64,000 nucleotides of DNA. It comes from Theropithecus gelada. Lineage: Eukaryota > Chordata > Mammalia > Primates > Cercopithecidae. The DNA lies in assembly GCF_003255815.1 (NCBI RefSeq), contig NC_037689.1, forward strand, positions 49,200,644 to 49,264,643, given 5' to 3'. Both the position numbers and the translations under genes were made by a program. Positions 35,290 through 46,871 of this stretch are shown piece after piece; the first letter of the stretch is position 1; every line of letters begins with the position of its first letter. The notes under the pieces were generated by a model. It ran no database searches and had not been told where the DNA came from. It saw only the letters and a program-made list of their open reading frames with translations.

Positions 35290-35880
35290 TTAGCTACCTT
35301 ATCAGCATAAGGGTTATCCTGAGTGATGGGATCTGATGCCTTTTGATGGCCCTTGTGGTGAATGACTCCAGCTTCATTTGGAAGTAAAGCAGCCTTGAGA
35401 AGAGTTTTTACTAAAGAGGCATTAATGATGGAGGACCCTTGCGTAGTGAGGAAACCTCTTTCAGCCCATATAACAGCATGGTGGTGCAGGATATGGAAGG
35501 CATATTTAGAGTCAGTATAAATATTGACGCATAGTCCTTTTGCAAGAGTGACAGCCTGAGTTAAGGCAATGAGTTTGGCTTGCTGAGAGGCAGTGGAGGG
35601 GGGCAGAGTGTTAGCCTCAATGATAGATGTGGAAGATACTATAGCATAGCCTGCCTTTGCTAGTGAGTGGCAATTAGGCCTGGAGGAACTGCCATCAATA
35701 AACCAAGTGTGATCGGGATGAGGAACAGGACAGAAGGAAATATGGGGAAATGGAGTGAATGTCAGGTGGATCAGAGAGATACAGTCATGGGGATCAGCTG
35801 TGGTATCTGGAATAATGTGGGAGGCCAGATTGAAGTCGGGGCCAGGAACAATGGTAATTGTGGGAGACTAAACAAAGAGT
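35290..35880 (-). pseudogene. pol: pol RNase H region, open but without start
   Basis: A long open stretch on the minus strand without its own ATG. Motifs in order: WFIDGSS (first Asp), QQAKLIALTQA (where the catalytic Glu is normal, here Lys), YTDSKYAF (Asp), HHKGHQK, and NPYADK (Asp). It ends at a stop after KVAK (about 35290). RNase H would degrade the RNA strand during reverse transcription. The Glu-to-Lys change alone predicts inactivity. Confidence 0.8.
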
Positions 35881-37072
35881 GAGTATAGCTGAAGGAGCCA
35901 GGGAGCAAAAAGTATACACGTCAGATGTGAGGAAGAAAATAGATTTTGGAAGTTATGAGAACTGTAGAGAGTGAGTTGAGCATAGTTTGTGATTTTAAGG
36001 GCCTCTAAAAGTATTAAAGCAGCAGCAGTTGCCGCACATAGACATGATGGCCAGCTTAAAATAGTAAGGTCAAGTTGTTTGGACAAAAAGGCTACAGGGC
36101 ACAGTCCCAGTCCTTGTGTAAGAATTCCAACTGCACAGCCCTGCACTTCAGCTGTGTGTAATGAAAAGGGTTGGGATGAGTCAGGGAGAGCTAGCGTGGG
36201 AGCAGTCTCTAGAGCTGTCTTCAAGGAATGGGAAGAGGAGTGGGGAAAGGATTTAGGATCTATGGGGTCAGCTAGGTTTCCCTTTGTGAGTTTACATAAT
36301 GGTTTTGTTAGGATGGCAAAACCAGGTATCCAAAGGTGAAAGTATCCAACCATGCAGGAAGGAAAGGAGTTGTTGTTTTGTAGAAGGGGTTGGGGTTTGA
36401 GAGATCAGCCAGACACAACTGGCAGGGAAAACCAGCATGTTTTCATGAAGAATTATGCCGAGGTAGGTAACGAATGGGGAAGAAATTTGAGTTTTGGAGA
36501 GGGACACCTGATATTCTTTGGAGAATAAATGCTGAAGGAGCAGGAAGGTATCTTGTTGAGAAGACTCAAAGGAGGGACTACAAAGTAAAAGGTCATCAAT
36601 GTGTTGAATAAGGTGCAAAGCAGAGGGGTGGAAAGAGCGTAAAGCCTGAGAAAGGGCTTGGCTGAAGTAATGAGGGCTGTCCCGGAAGCCTTGCAGCAGT
36701 ACAACCCAGGTATGTTGCTGGGACTGATGGGTGTCAGGGTCAGGTAAAAGCAAAGAGGGGCTGTGACGAGGGATGCAGGGGAATAGTGATAAAAGCATCT
36801 TTAAGATCAAGAATGGAATACTGAGTTGTGAAGGGAGCTATTGAGGACAAAAGAGTGTATGGGTTGGGCACCACAGGGTGTGGATAGGCAAAACAATTTG
36901 GTTGATAAGGTGCAGATCCTGAACCAGCCTGTAAGACTTGTCCAGTTTTTGGACAGGTAAGATGAGGGAATTGTAAGGAGAGTCTGTAGGCTTTAGAAGC
37001 CCATGCTGTAGCAGGCAAGTGATAACAGGCTTTAATCCCCTCAAAGCCTGTTGTGGGATGGGATACTGGCAT
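35868..37072 (-). pseudogene. pol: pol reverse transcriptase region, frameshifted
   Basis: Overlapping frames 37072-36740, 36810-36292 and 36353-35868 together cover the RT palm, fingers and connection. Visible: LLQHGLLKPTDSPYNSLILP, YSILDLKDAF (first catalytic Asp), LLQGFRDSPHYF, and QHIDDLLL (36594-36611), where the Y-x-D-D box has His in place of Tyr. Then comes the thumb/connection with TYLGIILHE. At least two frameshifts and several stops break it. It is adjacent to protease upstream and RNase H downstream, as in gammaretroviral pol. Confidence 0.87.
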
Positions 37073-37090
37073 TGAGCCAGGTAAGGGTGA

Positions 37091-37564
37091 TTAGGTTTTA
37101 ATGGGATAGTAATGGGTATGTGATTTGGTTACCAGGGAGGGAGTAGAGGTATCCCACACCTGTGGGTTAAGGTGGGGGGATACAAGAGGAAGATACAAAG
37201 GAGGTTTTGGGATGGGAGGAAGGGCGGCAATGAGATATGGCTGTAGTCCAAGAATAGTCAGGGAAGCAGATAATTTGATTAAAATGTCTTGACCTAATAA
37301 AGGAACTGGGCAGGTGGGGATAACTAAAAAAGAGTGCATAAAAGAATGTTGTTCAAGTTGGCACCAGAGTGGGGGAGTTTTAAGGGGTTTTGAAGCTTGG
37401 CTGTCAATACCCACAACAGTTATGGGGGCAAGGGAAACAGGCCCTTGAAAAGAAGGTAATGTGGAGTGGGTAGCCCCTGTATTGATTAAACAGGGGATGG
37501 ACTTACCCTCCACCGTGAGAGTTACCCAAAGCTCGGTGCCTGTGATGGTCCAGGGAGCTTCCAA
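37091..37564 (-). pseudogene. pro: Retroviral protease with Asp-to-Asn active site
   Basis: A 157-codon frame. The active-site loop reads CLINTGATHSTL, so the catalytic Asp of the usual D-T/S-G-A motif is Asn. The downstream LLGQDIL matches the conserved G-R/Q-D helix of retropepsins. It lies between the gag zinc knuckles and RT. Protease would mature Gag-Pol; loss of the Asp abolishes activity. This frame is otherwise intact. Confidence 0.87.
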
Positions 37565-37689
37565 GGTGATCAGGCAGCATCAGTCTTCAACTGTTAAGCT
37601 GAGCAGATCTGGGAAGGAGTCAGTCAGAGAGCCTTGGGCCAGAGATTTAGGGGCTCTAGGAGTGGCTACTGGGTGAACTGGGTGGTCTG

Positions 37690-39291
37690 ATTTCCAGTGG
37701 GTCCCTGCACAAATGGGACACAGCTTGGGAGGAATCCCAGGCTGTGGCATTCTTGGCCCAGTGGCCAGATTTCTGGCACTAGAAGCATGATCCTGAGGGA
37801 GGAGGTCCTGTAGGAGTGCCTGACCACTGTGGCTTAGGTGTTTTGAAGTACTTGTGTGCTGGAGGTGCGGCTGGGTTTTGTCTCACAGCAGAGGCAAGTA
37901 ATTGTAAATCAGAAATGCATTCCATCTGGCTGCCTCCTTTCTATTATTGTACACCTTGGAAGCGAGGTTGAATAATTCCTGTTGTGGGGTTCGAGGGCTG
38001 GATTCCAATTTTTGAAGCTTTTCTCTAATGTTAGGAGCTGGCTGAGTGATAAAATGTGTATTGAGAATGAGACAGCCTTCTGACCCTTCAGGGTCTAGGT
38101 CTGTAAAGCGTCACAGGGTTGCTACCAAATGAGCCATGAACTGGGCTGGGTTTTTATCTTTACCTTGGGTAGTTTCTTTAAGTTTGTCATAATTAACAGC
38201 TTTGTAAGCTGCCTTTTTAAGCCCTTCAACTAGGCAGGAAACCATGTAATCTCACCTAGCTATATCTGGGGAATCTGCCTGATAGTTCCATTGGGGAGCT
38301 TCTTGGGGAACTGCTCTAATGACTTCCTGGAGTCTTCCAGCTTGTGGGAAGCTGGCGGTTGTCAGCATGAGATTGGGCTAGAGAAAAAACTCTTTCCCGT
38401 TCATCTGCGGAGAGGGTACAAGTTAGGATGACATTTAAGTCACTCCAGGTTAAATTGTAGGACAGAGTTAGATATTGGAATTCCTGTATATATTTAGTGG
38501 AGTCTGATGAGAAAGAGCCTAAACGCTGGCTGATTTGGGAAAGGTCTGATAGAAAAAAAGGCACATGTACCCTGACTATGCCTTTAGCTCCAGCCACCTC
38601 TCTAAGAGGAAATTGTTGGGCAAGTGAGGGAGAGCTAGTCACAGAACAAAACTGCAAGCCAGACTGGGTGTGAGGAGGGGAGGTGATAGAAGGAATATAG
38701 GGTGGAGGAGTGGAGCCTGAGGAAGAATTGGAGCCTGATTCAGTCTGGCAGGGAGCGACCTGAGGAGGAGAAGTCTAGGGAGGAGGGGAGATGTCAGATG
38801 GGTTGGTAGAAAAGGGAGATTGAAAAGACTCAGCGACGCTTGGGATTGGGACTGAGGGGACAGGCGGGAGGGAAAGGAGGAGGATTTGGGACCAGTCGCA
38901 TTAAGAACAGAGACTAGGGAGGGAATGAAGAATGAAAAATGCCTGTACGTAAGGCACCTCAGACCATTTGCCCATTTTTTTGACAAAAATTATCTAGGTC
39001 TTGTAGGATGGAGAAACCAAAAGTGCCTTTTTTTTACCATTTAGAGCCATTATCAAATATGTACTGGGGCCAAGCGGTGTTGCAGAAGAACATAAGAAGC
39101 TTAGGTTTTAGGTCAGGCAAGAGTTGAAGAAGTTTTAAGTTTCTGAGAACACAGGCTAAGGGAGAAAAAAGAGGAATGGAGGGTGGAAGGTTGCCCATAG
39201 TGAAGGACACAAGCCCAGAGAAAAGAGAGGGTAGAGACACAGAAGTAGGTGGTGATACTTGCCACCCAGAGGAGGTGGTGCTTGCCATCAA
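37690..39291 (-). pseudogene. gag: gag (matrix, capsid, nucleocapsid), broken
   Basis: The frame at 39291-39034 begins MMASTTSS (matrix-like position). 38986-38639 is Pro/Ser/Leu-rich. 38657-38316 is capsid (SDLSQISQRLGSF, TKYIQEFQYLTLSYNLTW). The capsid end follows at 38315-37930 with a major-homology-like segment (NPAQFMAHLVATL, then a stop). Nucleocapsid at about 37690-37800 has two CCHC-type knuckles: CF-stop-CQKSGHWAKN and CPICAGTHWKSDHP. The first is cut by a TAG and the second has its last Cys as His. Gag would form the particle; this copy is inactive. Confidence 0.83.
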
Positions 39292-39718
39292 GGTGAAGGA
39301 TCAAGGCAGGTGTCCCTGTGGCGATCAGACACCTCTGAAATGTGGGTGAATAATCAGGCAGGCATCCCCACAGTGATTAGACAGCAATGGAAGACTGTCT
39401 TCCTGAGTCTGTGACTGGCACCAGAGTTTCGGGTTCACAGATAAAACGTGTCTCTTCTGTCTCTACCAGAAAAGGAAAGGAACTGAAATTAAGGGAAGGG
39501 AGAGGTTGAAGGGTGGCACAGAAATTGAGAGGAGAAAGAGGTTGAGGGATAGTGAGAGAGGTCGGAGAAAATAGTAAAAAGAGACCGCCTACCCGATTTA
39601 CAATTGGTGAGATGTTCCTTGGGCTGGTTGGTCTGAGGACCCGAGGTCATAGGTGGATCCTTCTCACAGAGCAAAGAACAGGAGGACAGAAGATTGATCT
39701 CCCAAGGGAGTTCCCCTG

Positions 39719-39736
39719 ATCTGAATCATGGCACCA
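39719..39736 (-). promoter_or_regulatory. Primer-binding site, tRNA-His type
   Basis: Three bases inside the 5' LTR the minus strand reads TGGTGCCATGATTCAGAT. This matches the tRNA-His 3' end used by HERV-H with about three differences, two of them at former CpG positions. It supports HERV-H/F-group membership. Confidence 0.82.
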
Positions 39737-39739
39737 AAA

Positions 39740-40168
39740 TGTCATGAGCGTCTGTGTGAAGATACCACTAACAGGCTCTGTGTGAGCAACAAGGCTGTTT
39801 ATTCACCTGGGTGCAAGTGGGCTGAGTCTAAGAAAGGAGTCAGGGAAGGGAGTTAGGGAGGGGGCAGTTTTATAGAAATGGGGTAAGCAGTGGAAAGTTA
39901 AAGTTAAAGTGGGTTTTTCTCTTGCGGGCAGGGGTGGGGGTCACAAGGTGCATGGTGGGGAGATCATAAGTCTCATTGTCCAGAAGAAGAATGTCACGAG
40001 GTTGAAAGATTGATCAGTTGGGACAGGGCAGGAACAAATCATAATGGAATGTTGTAAGGTTGGTCAATCAGTTAAGACAGGAGCTGGCTGTTTCCCTTCT
40101 TTTGTACTTTTTGGTTGCCTCAGGTCATCTGGATGTATACGTGCAGGCTTGGGCTCAGAGGCCTGACA
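39740..40168 (-). repeat. 5' LTR of the provirus
   Basis: Begins TGTCAGGCC at 40168 and ends CTCATGACA at 39740. It is aligned end to end with the 3' LTR. An 'aaag' insertion (about 40004-40007) is the main indel. The TATA and AATAAA boxes are conserved. Confidence 0.93.
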
Positions 40169-40173
40169 ATAAT

Positions 40174-43100
40174 ACAGTAAATGTGACAATTGAAGATGTA
40201 TGAAAGTTGCTGTAAAAGCACAGAGAAGGAGAAAAATATTGTATATTGATGTTTCTCAAGCTTAACCCACATCAGAATTTCCTCAGGATTTTGTTAAAAT
40301 ACAAACCTCCAGCAATTCTGATACATTAATTTTGTTGTGTGGCTTGAGATTTTGCATTTCTATCATCTTTGCATGTGCTCATGCTACTTGTCTATGGATC
40401 ACAAGTGAGAATCCTTGATATCCACTAATGGGAGACATTTCTAATGAGATCAAAGTTGAGCTGGGTCTTTCACAACATACAGACTTCCAAAGTATAATTT
40501 TAGTTGAAGGATATTTTAGACAAACATCTTTGGGCCAGGAAATAGTAGGTATGAGGAGTAAGGAGAAGAAACACCTCAGAGAGATCCGATTTGACAACTG
40601 AGGATTGAGTATATGTTTACAAGTGAGACAGTGAGTAAGGACATTCCAGGAAGAAGAAAAATATATGTAGACCAGGGGAAGAGGAAGGGAGCTTGTTTCA
40701 TTCAAAGAACTTCTAGTACCACAGTCTTTTATAAGGGCATGGCAGAGGTGATGAGTACCTGAATGAGAGAAGTCTGTGAAGTCAAAACCTGAGGTTGCAG
40801 TAATGAAGATGGAGAAAGAATAAATATATATGACAACTAGAGTGTAGAATCTCAAGGAATTCATGACCAATTAAATTAGAAAGAATGAAAAAGTGAGGTT
40901 CAGAAAGGAATCTATGATTATTCATGGATATTTTAATATGACGGTTTGTAAATATTAGGTCTTGCCAGAGAAAATACAAGGAAAAACTAGTCTTTAAATT
41001 TAAGTGTGTGTGGCAGGTCTGGGAGGTTGGGGGGATGGAGTTTGGGTAGGAAACTCTAATTTGCAGAGGTTAAAACTGTCTACTGATAATGGCGAATTGG
41101 GTTATATACACCATCTCTGTTAATGAGGGAACTTTAAAAAGCTTTAAAACATCAAAGAGGCAACAAGACAGTGAAGAATTATCAGGCTCAGATTTATGAG
41201 TTGGGAAACCCCAATAAAATAAGCCCACTATGTTGGGGCATTTGTGCTCTGGCATTATTTGCTCATGCTTAAGTGACCGTCTGAGAATCCATATTGCACT
41301 TTAGACAGCTATAGGGAGATAAAGGGACAATGTAAGCCTGGGACCTTCTGGAGATCCTGGTAAATGGTTAATTCTTTCTGTTTTGTGATTGTTTATATTG
41401 TGGCTGATTGGGGGTTTTTAGAGACTAAGAAGAAAAAACCAATGGAGAAAAAATGATTGAAGATAGAAAAAACAAAAGAAAAAGTGTCTTTGAAGAATTT
41501 TTTAAAAATACGTTTAAACCTCAAAGTATCTGATTGTGTTTTTATTACCTTGTCATTTAAAAAGAATATTTTCTATCAGTTTGCTTTTTGGCACCCTAAT
41601 GGAGCATGTCACATGTCACCTCAGGTGCACTCACTTGACCTTGGTTGGTACCACTGTTATGTATTAAGAATGTGTCTTAGATCTCTAAGCATCCTTGCCA
41701 TTGGACTTCTTCTCTGTTCACCCAAGGCATCATTTGCACCTTTTTCTAACTACCTGATATAATTTACTACACTGTGGACACCACTTGTTTCTCCAGTTCT
41801 CACCCTAAATTGTGAACCCAAAAGTAAAAAGTTATGCCTTATTTTTCCTTATAAAACAATACCTGGAAAAAAGTAGATGTTCTATAAATGAGATTTGAGG
41901 TATACAGCAAATAGGAACGTAGGAAATGGAATTCACTTAATAGACACTTTTACCAAAGAGTTATAAAATGATTTTGAATAAGAAACTAGTATTTTGCCTA
42001 GAGTTCTATCTACAGTAATACAATCTAGTTAGTATATACAATGACAACATTTTATCCAACATATATTTTTAGTTACTTCTAGATGGTGATTAGGCTACTT
42101 TTTGCATTATGTATTTTTTTCATAGACACTTCCAAAATTACTACTACATAACTACACACACATAGATCCACACACATATGCACACACATAACTTTATATA
42201 TATATCCTACTACATGAGATAATCTATAGTACAGTAATGTATTACTATAAGTATGTATATAATACATCATGTATATACAACTTACACAATGAATTTAGAG
42301 GAAGTACCTGAAAATTTAGTATATCTGCATTTAAAAAAAATCACAAAAGGAAACTTTTTTGCTTCTCTTCATACAATTTTTAATAGTTTCCTTTCTTTAA
42401 ACTTAGAGAAATGCTGACTATTTTTCCAAATGGAATTCTGTATTACTTTTAGATTACAATCTCTCTCTTAGCCTGTTTGAGTCTCATCAGAAAGCAGTCA
42501 GAGAGAACCAAGCTACAGTTGACATACCACAGCAGTTAGCCATTTTATATGTTTTTAATTATTGTCCTTTTTAAAATGACTGCATAGGCAAACCTCATTT
42601 TGTAGAGAATACCATGTTCTACCATTCATATATACTGATTACAATGATGGTGATAATGCAAAACGGGGAGGAGGAAAAGGAGAAGGAAGAACAAAGGAAG
42701 AATGAAATCTTTCACAGTTATCAGGCTATTTTTAAGCCACAAATATCTTTACCAAAATTATTGTCCACAAAAATTAAACCATCTGTGAATTGCATCTACA
42801 ATGAATGTGTAAAGAGGGCTACTTTTGGACTTTAAAGTGTCAAGACCTAATTCTAAGCTTCATCAGTTTCCACAGCCAAATGTGTATTTCTTATACCCCA
42901 GTAGCATCATTAAAACATAGAATATCTGTTAGCATTTGTGAAAATTAAACAATCCACTTCAAGATTACATAGCACAGAGTAAGCACTCAGAAATTAGGAC
43001 CTCTTCTTATCACTGGCTTCATTCTCCTTTAAGTAATATCCTTCTCTTTATGGTGCTACTCTCAACACTGACGGTGCTTAGGCATTTTGATTTCATCACT

Positions 43101-44252
43101 TCATTTGGATGTCCATTTAAGCAAAGCTAAAACACAGTGATCATTTCTTTAAGCTTGTAGCTATGTGAACTTTGATGATATAATTGTTTCTTGATGAATA
43201 TAAGCAACCTTTGATGCTGAGAATGGGTCATGTTTATTTCCTAATGGAACAAAATATAATGTTCATTTGATAACATGTTTTCTCTGACTGCCATTATTTT
43301 TCTTTCATTGGTTCTATAAACAGTGGAATTTAGCATCAACAATTAGATGATAGGTGACAGTAATACCACCCCTGTACAAATCTAAAGCAAATGCAGAAAA
43401 TGGTATCATACAAGAAGTACATTTACTAACCTGCTTGCAGAAGTGAATAATCAAGAAATATGATGTAAGGAGGGTTCAACACCAATTCTTACTGTTATTA
43501 TACTGTGTGAAATAAATTACTTTCAAGGCACCATTGTTGCTTCCCTGCTGAATGGGAAAGTATTTGTTTTACTTAACAATCAGTATTCACTAAATCTGGA
43601 ACCAAAAAAATGGGGCTTCCATGGCCCATTTATATTTGTTCATTGTCTATACTCTGCACTCCATGGATAAAATCCTAAGTATATTCTACAACATTTTAAT
43701 TCACTTACAGAAAAAAACAATATCCTCTGGTCATTTTAGTGTCAAAAACATCCCTCATGTCATTGACTAAAATTTCTAGTTGCTTAATAACGATAAAACT
43801 CAAATATTTATTTAAAAGTATAGCTTCTCTGTCTATTCTGCAACTCAGCAACTCCACCCCTAAATACATACCTAGGAAAAATGAATGTGTATTTTCACCA
43901 GGATATATATACCACAATGTGCACAGACACTTTATACAAAGTAGTCCCAAACAGGATATAATGCAAATTCCAAGCAACAATAGAATAGATAAATATTCAT
44001 ATGAGTAGTCTATTCATGCAGTAGAATACTAGGCACAAACAGCAAAATGTAAACTGACTCTACAAACAACTTCAAAGGTACTACTCTCAGAAAAGCTGGA
44101 CACAAAAGAATATATAAGTCCAGTTTAAAAAAGCTATTTAAAAATAGTTTCTTAGCAAAATATATATTTAACATATATAAGAGAACATTTGCAATGCCTT
44201 TGGGACCACATATATACACATTCCCAATTATATCACCCTGCTTCCTTCTAGG

Positions 44253-44289
<37 letters not shown>

Positions 44290-44400
44290 CAAAAATTCAG
44301 TGATAATATTCGTTTGTTTATCTAGGTAATATTATTGTATTTATATACTGTGAGTCCTTTAAAACATGATACAAATAAATAGTACAAAACTAATAAATAG
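40174..44400. other. Intergenic DNA, no gene seen
   Basis: AT-rich unique-looking sequence. 40255-40375 ('cacatcagaatttcctcagg', 'ccagcaattctgatacatta') resembles a MER5-type hAT relic, weakly. TA/CA-rich tracts lie at about 42140-42210. Open frames (up to 163 codons at 40379-40870, minus strand) have no domain and no conserved features. Confidence 0.55.
44252..44284. repeat. (CA)n microsatellite
   Basis: About 16 uninterrupted ca units, followed by a short ta run. Confidence 0.95.
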
Positions 44401-45745
44401 GAGGGTAGCTGGCAAAATGACCAAACAGGAACCACTCCAGTCTGCAGCTCCCAGCAAGATCAACGCAGAAGGTGAGTGATTTCTGCATTTCCAACTGAGG
44501 TACACAGCTCATCTCATTGGGACTGGTTAGGCAGTGGGTGTAGCCAATGGAGGGTGAGCCAAAGCAGAGTGGGGTGTTGCCTCATCCAGGAAGCACAAGG
44601 GGTCGGGGAACTCCCTCCCCTAGCCAAAGGAAACCATGAGGGACTGTGCCATGAGGAATGGTGCATTCTGGCCCAGATACTACACTTTTCCCACAGTATT
44701 CGCAACCTACAGACCAGGAGATTCCCTCAGGTGCCTACGCCACCAGGGCCTTGGGTTTCAAGCACAAAACTGGGCGGCCATTTGGGCAGACACCGAGCTA
44801 GCTGCAGGAGTTTTTTGTTTTTTGTTTTTTTTCACACCCCAGTGGCACCTAGAACATGAGCGAGACAGAACAGTTTACTCCCCTGGAAAGGGGGCTGAAG
44901 CCAGGGAGCCAGGTGGTCTAGCTCAGTGAATCCCACCCCCATAGAGCCCAGTAAGCTAAGCTCCACTGGCTTGAAATTCTTGCTGCCAGCACAGCAGTCT
45001 GAAGTCAACCCGGGATGCCTGAGCTTGGTCGGGGTAGAGGCATCTGCCATTACTGAGGCTTGAGTAGGCAGTTTTTCCCTCACATTGTAAACAAAGTCAC
45101 CGGGAAGTCTGGACTGGACAGACCCCACCACAGCTTGGCAAAGCCACTGTAGCCAGACTGTCTCTCTAGATTCCTTCTCTCTAGGCAGGGCATCTCTGAA
45201 AGAAAGGCAGCAGCCCCAGTCAGGGGCTTATAGATAAAACTCCCATCTCCCAGGGACAGAGCACATGAGGGAAGGGGCAGCTGTGGGCACAGCTTCAGTA
45301 GACTTAAACATTCTTGCCTGCTGGGTCTGAAGAGAGCAGTGGATCTCCCAGCATAGTGCTTGAGCTTTGCTAAGGGACAGAATGCCTCCTCAAGTGGGTC
45401 CCTAACCTCCGTGCCTCCTGACTGGGAGACATCTCCCACCAGGGGTCACACAGGAGAGCTCCGGTTGGCATCTGGCAGGTGCCCCTCTGGGACAAAGCTT
45501 CCAGAGGAAAGAACAGGCAGCAATATTTGCTGTTCTACAGGCTCTGCTGGTGATACCCAGGCAAACAGGGTCTGGAGTGGAGCTCCAGCAAACTCCAGCA
45601 GACCTGCAGCAGAGGGGCCTGACTCTTAGAAAGAAAACTAACATACAGAAAGGAATAGCATCAACATCAACAAAAAGAATGTCCACACAGAAACCCTATC
45701 CAAAGGTCACCAACATCAAAGACCAAAGCTAGATAAATCCATGAA

Positions 45746-46808
45746 GATGAGAAAAAATCACGCAAAAGGCTGAAAATTCCAAAAACCAGAACACCTCTTC
45801 TCCTCCAAAGGATCACAATTCCTCACCAGCAAAGGAAAAAAACTGGACAGAGAATGAGTTTGATGAATTCACAGACGTAGTCTTAAGAAGGTGGGTAATA
45901 ACAAACTCCTCTGAGCAAAAGGAGCATGTTCTAACCCATGCAAGGAAGCTAAGAACCTTGAAAAAAGATTAGAGGAATTGCTAACTAGAATATCCACACA
46001 GAAGTGGTTCTCTAAACTTCACTTTTCTAAACTGAATAACTACACAGTTTAGAGAAGAACATAAATGACCTGATGGAGCTGAAAAACAGCATGAGAACTT
46101 TGTGAAGCATACACAAGTATCAATAGCCAAATTGATCAAGCAAAAGAGAGGATATCAGATATTGAAGATCAACTTAATGAAATAAAGTGTGAAGACAAGA
46201 TTGGAGATGAAAGAATGCAAAGGAACGAACAAAGCCTCCAAGAAATATAGGACTATGTGAAAAGACCAAACCTATGTTTGATTGGTATACCTGAAAGTGA
46301 CAGGGAGAATGGAGCCAAGTTGGAAAACACTCTTCAGTATATTATCCGGGAGAATTTCCCCAACCTAGCAAGACAGGCCAACATTCAAATTCAGGAAATA
46401 CAGAGAACACAAAGATACTCCTCGAGAAGAACAACCCCAAGATACATAATCATCAGATTCACCAATGTTGAAATAAAGGAAAACATGTTAAGGGCAGCCA
46501 GAGAGAAAGGCTGGGTTACCTACAAAGGGAAGCCCATCAGACTAACAGCCGATCTGTCTGCAGAAACCCTACAAGCCAGAAGAGAGTGGGGGCCAATATT
46601 CAACATTCTTAAAGAAAAGACTTTTCAACCCAGAATTTCATATCCTGCCAAACTAAGCTTCAAAAGCGAAGGAGAAATAAAATCCTTTACACAAATGCTG
46701 AGAGATTTTGTCACCACCAGGCCTGCCTTACAAGAGTTCCTGAAGGAAGCACTAAATATGGAATGGAAAAACAGTTACCAGACACTACAAAAACATACCA
46801 AATTGTAA
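45746..46808 (+). pseudogene. ORF1: L1 ORF1, broken
   Basis: The N-terminal half is split by frameshifts and stops. From 46257 a 183-codon frame covers the RRM and C-terminal domain: RPNLCLIGIPES, QANIQIQEIQRT, RAAREKGWVTYKGKPIRLTA and on to TLQKHTKL. The coiled-coil part before it (about 45830-46250) shows in-frame stops such as 'gaaatatagg'. It would have encoded the ORF1p RNA chaperone. Confidence 0.88.
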
Positions 46809-46871
46809 AGAACATCGACACTATGAGGAAACTGCATCACTTAATGGGAAAAATAACCAGCTAGCATCATA

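Larger units (their letters stand above)
31416..40173 (-). mobile_element. Class I endogenous retrovirus (HERV-H/F-like), complete layout, inactivated
   Basis: Two LTRs of about 425 bp in the same orientation enclose about 7.9 kb of internal sequence, with a 5-bp TSD 'ataat' at 31416-31420 and 40169-40173. On the minus strand the order is 5'LTR, primer-binding site, gag, pro, pol (RT, RNase H, integrase), env, 3'LTR. A tRNA-His-like primer site and two CCHC boxes in gag place it in the gammaretrovirus-like HERV-H/F group. Every gene carries stops, frameshifts or lost catalytic residues. Hand comparison of the two LTRs gives about 40 mismatches and a 4-bp indel over about 425 bp (roughly 9%), so the insertion is old. 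Confidence 0.93.

Noticed and set aside
40379..40870. 163-codon minus-strand frame downstream of the provirus
   Set aside because: Composition is like AT-rich random sequence; no signal peptide plus domain arrangement, no supporting neighbours.
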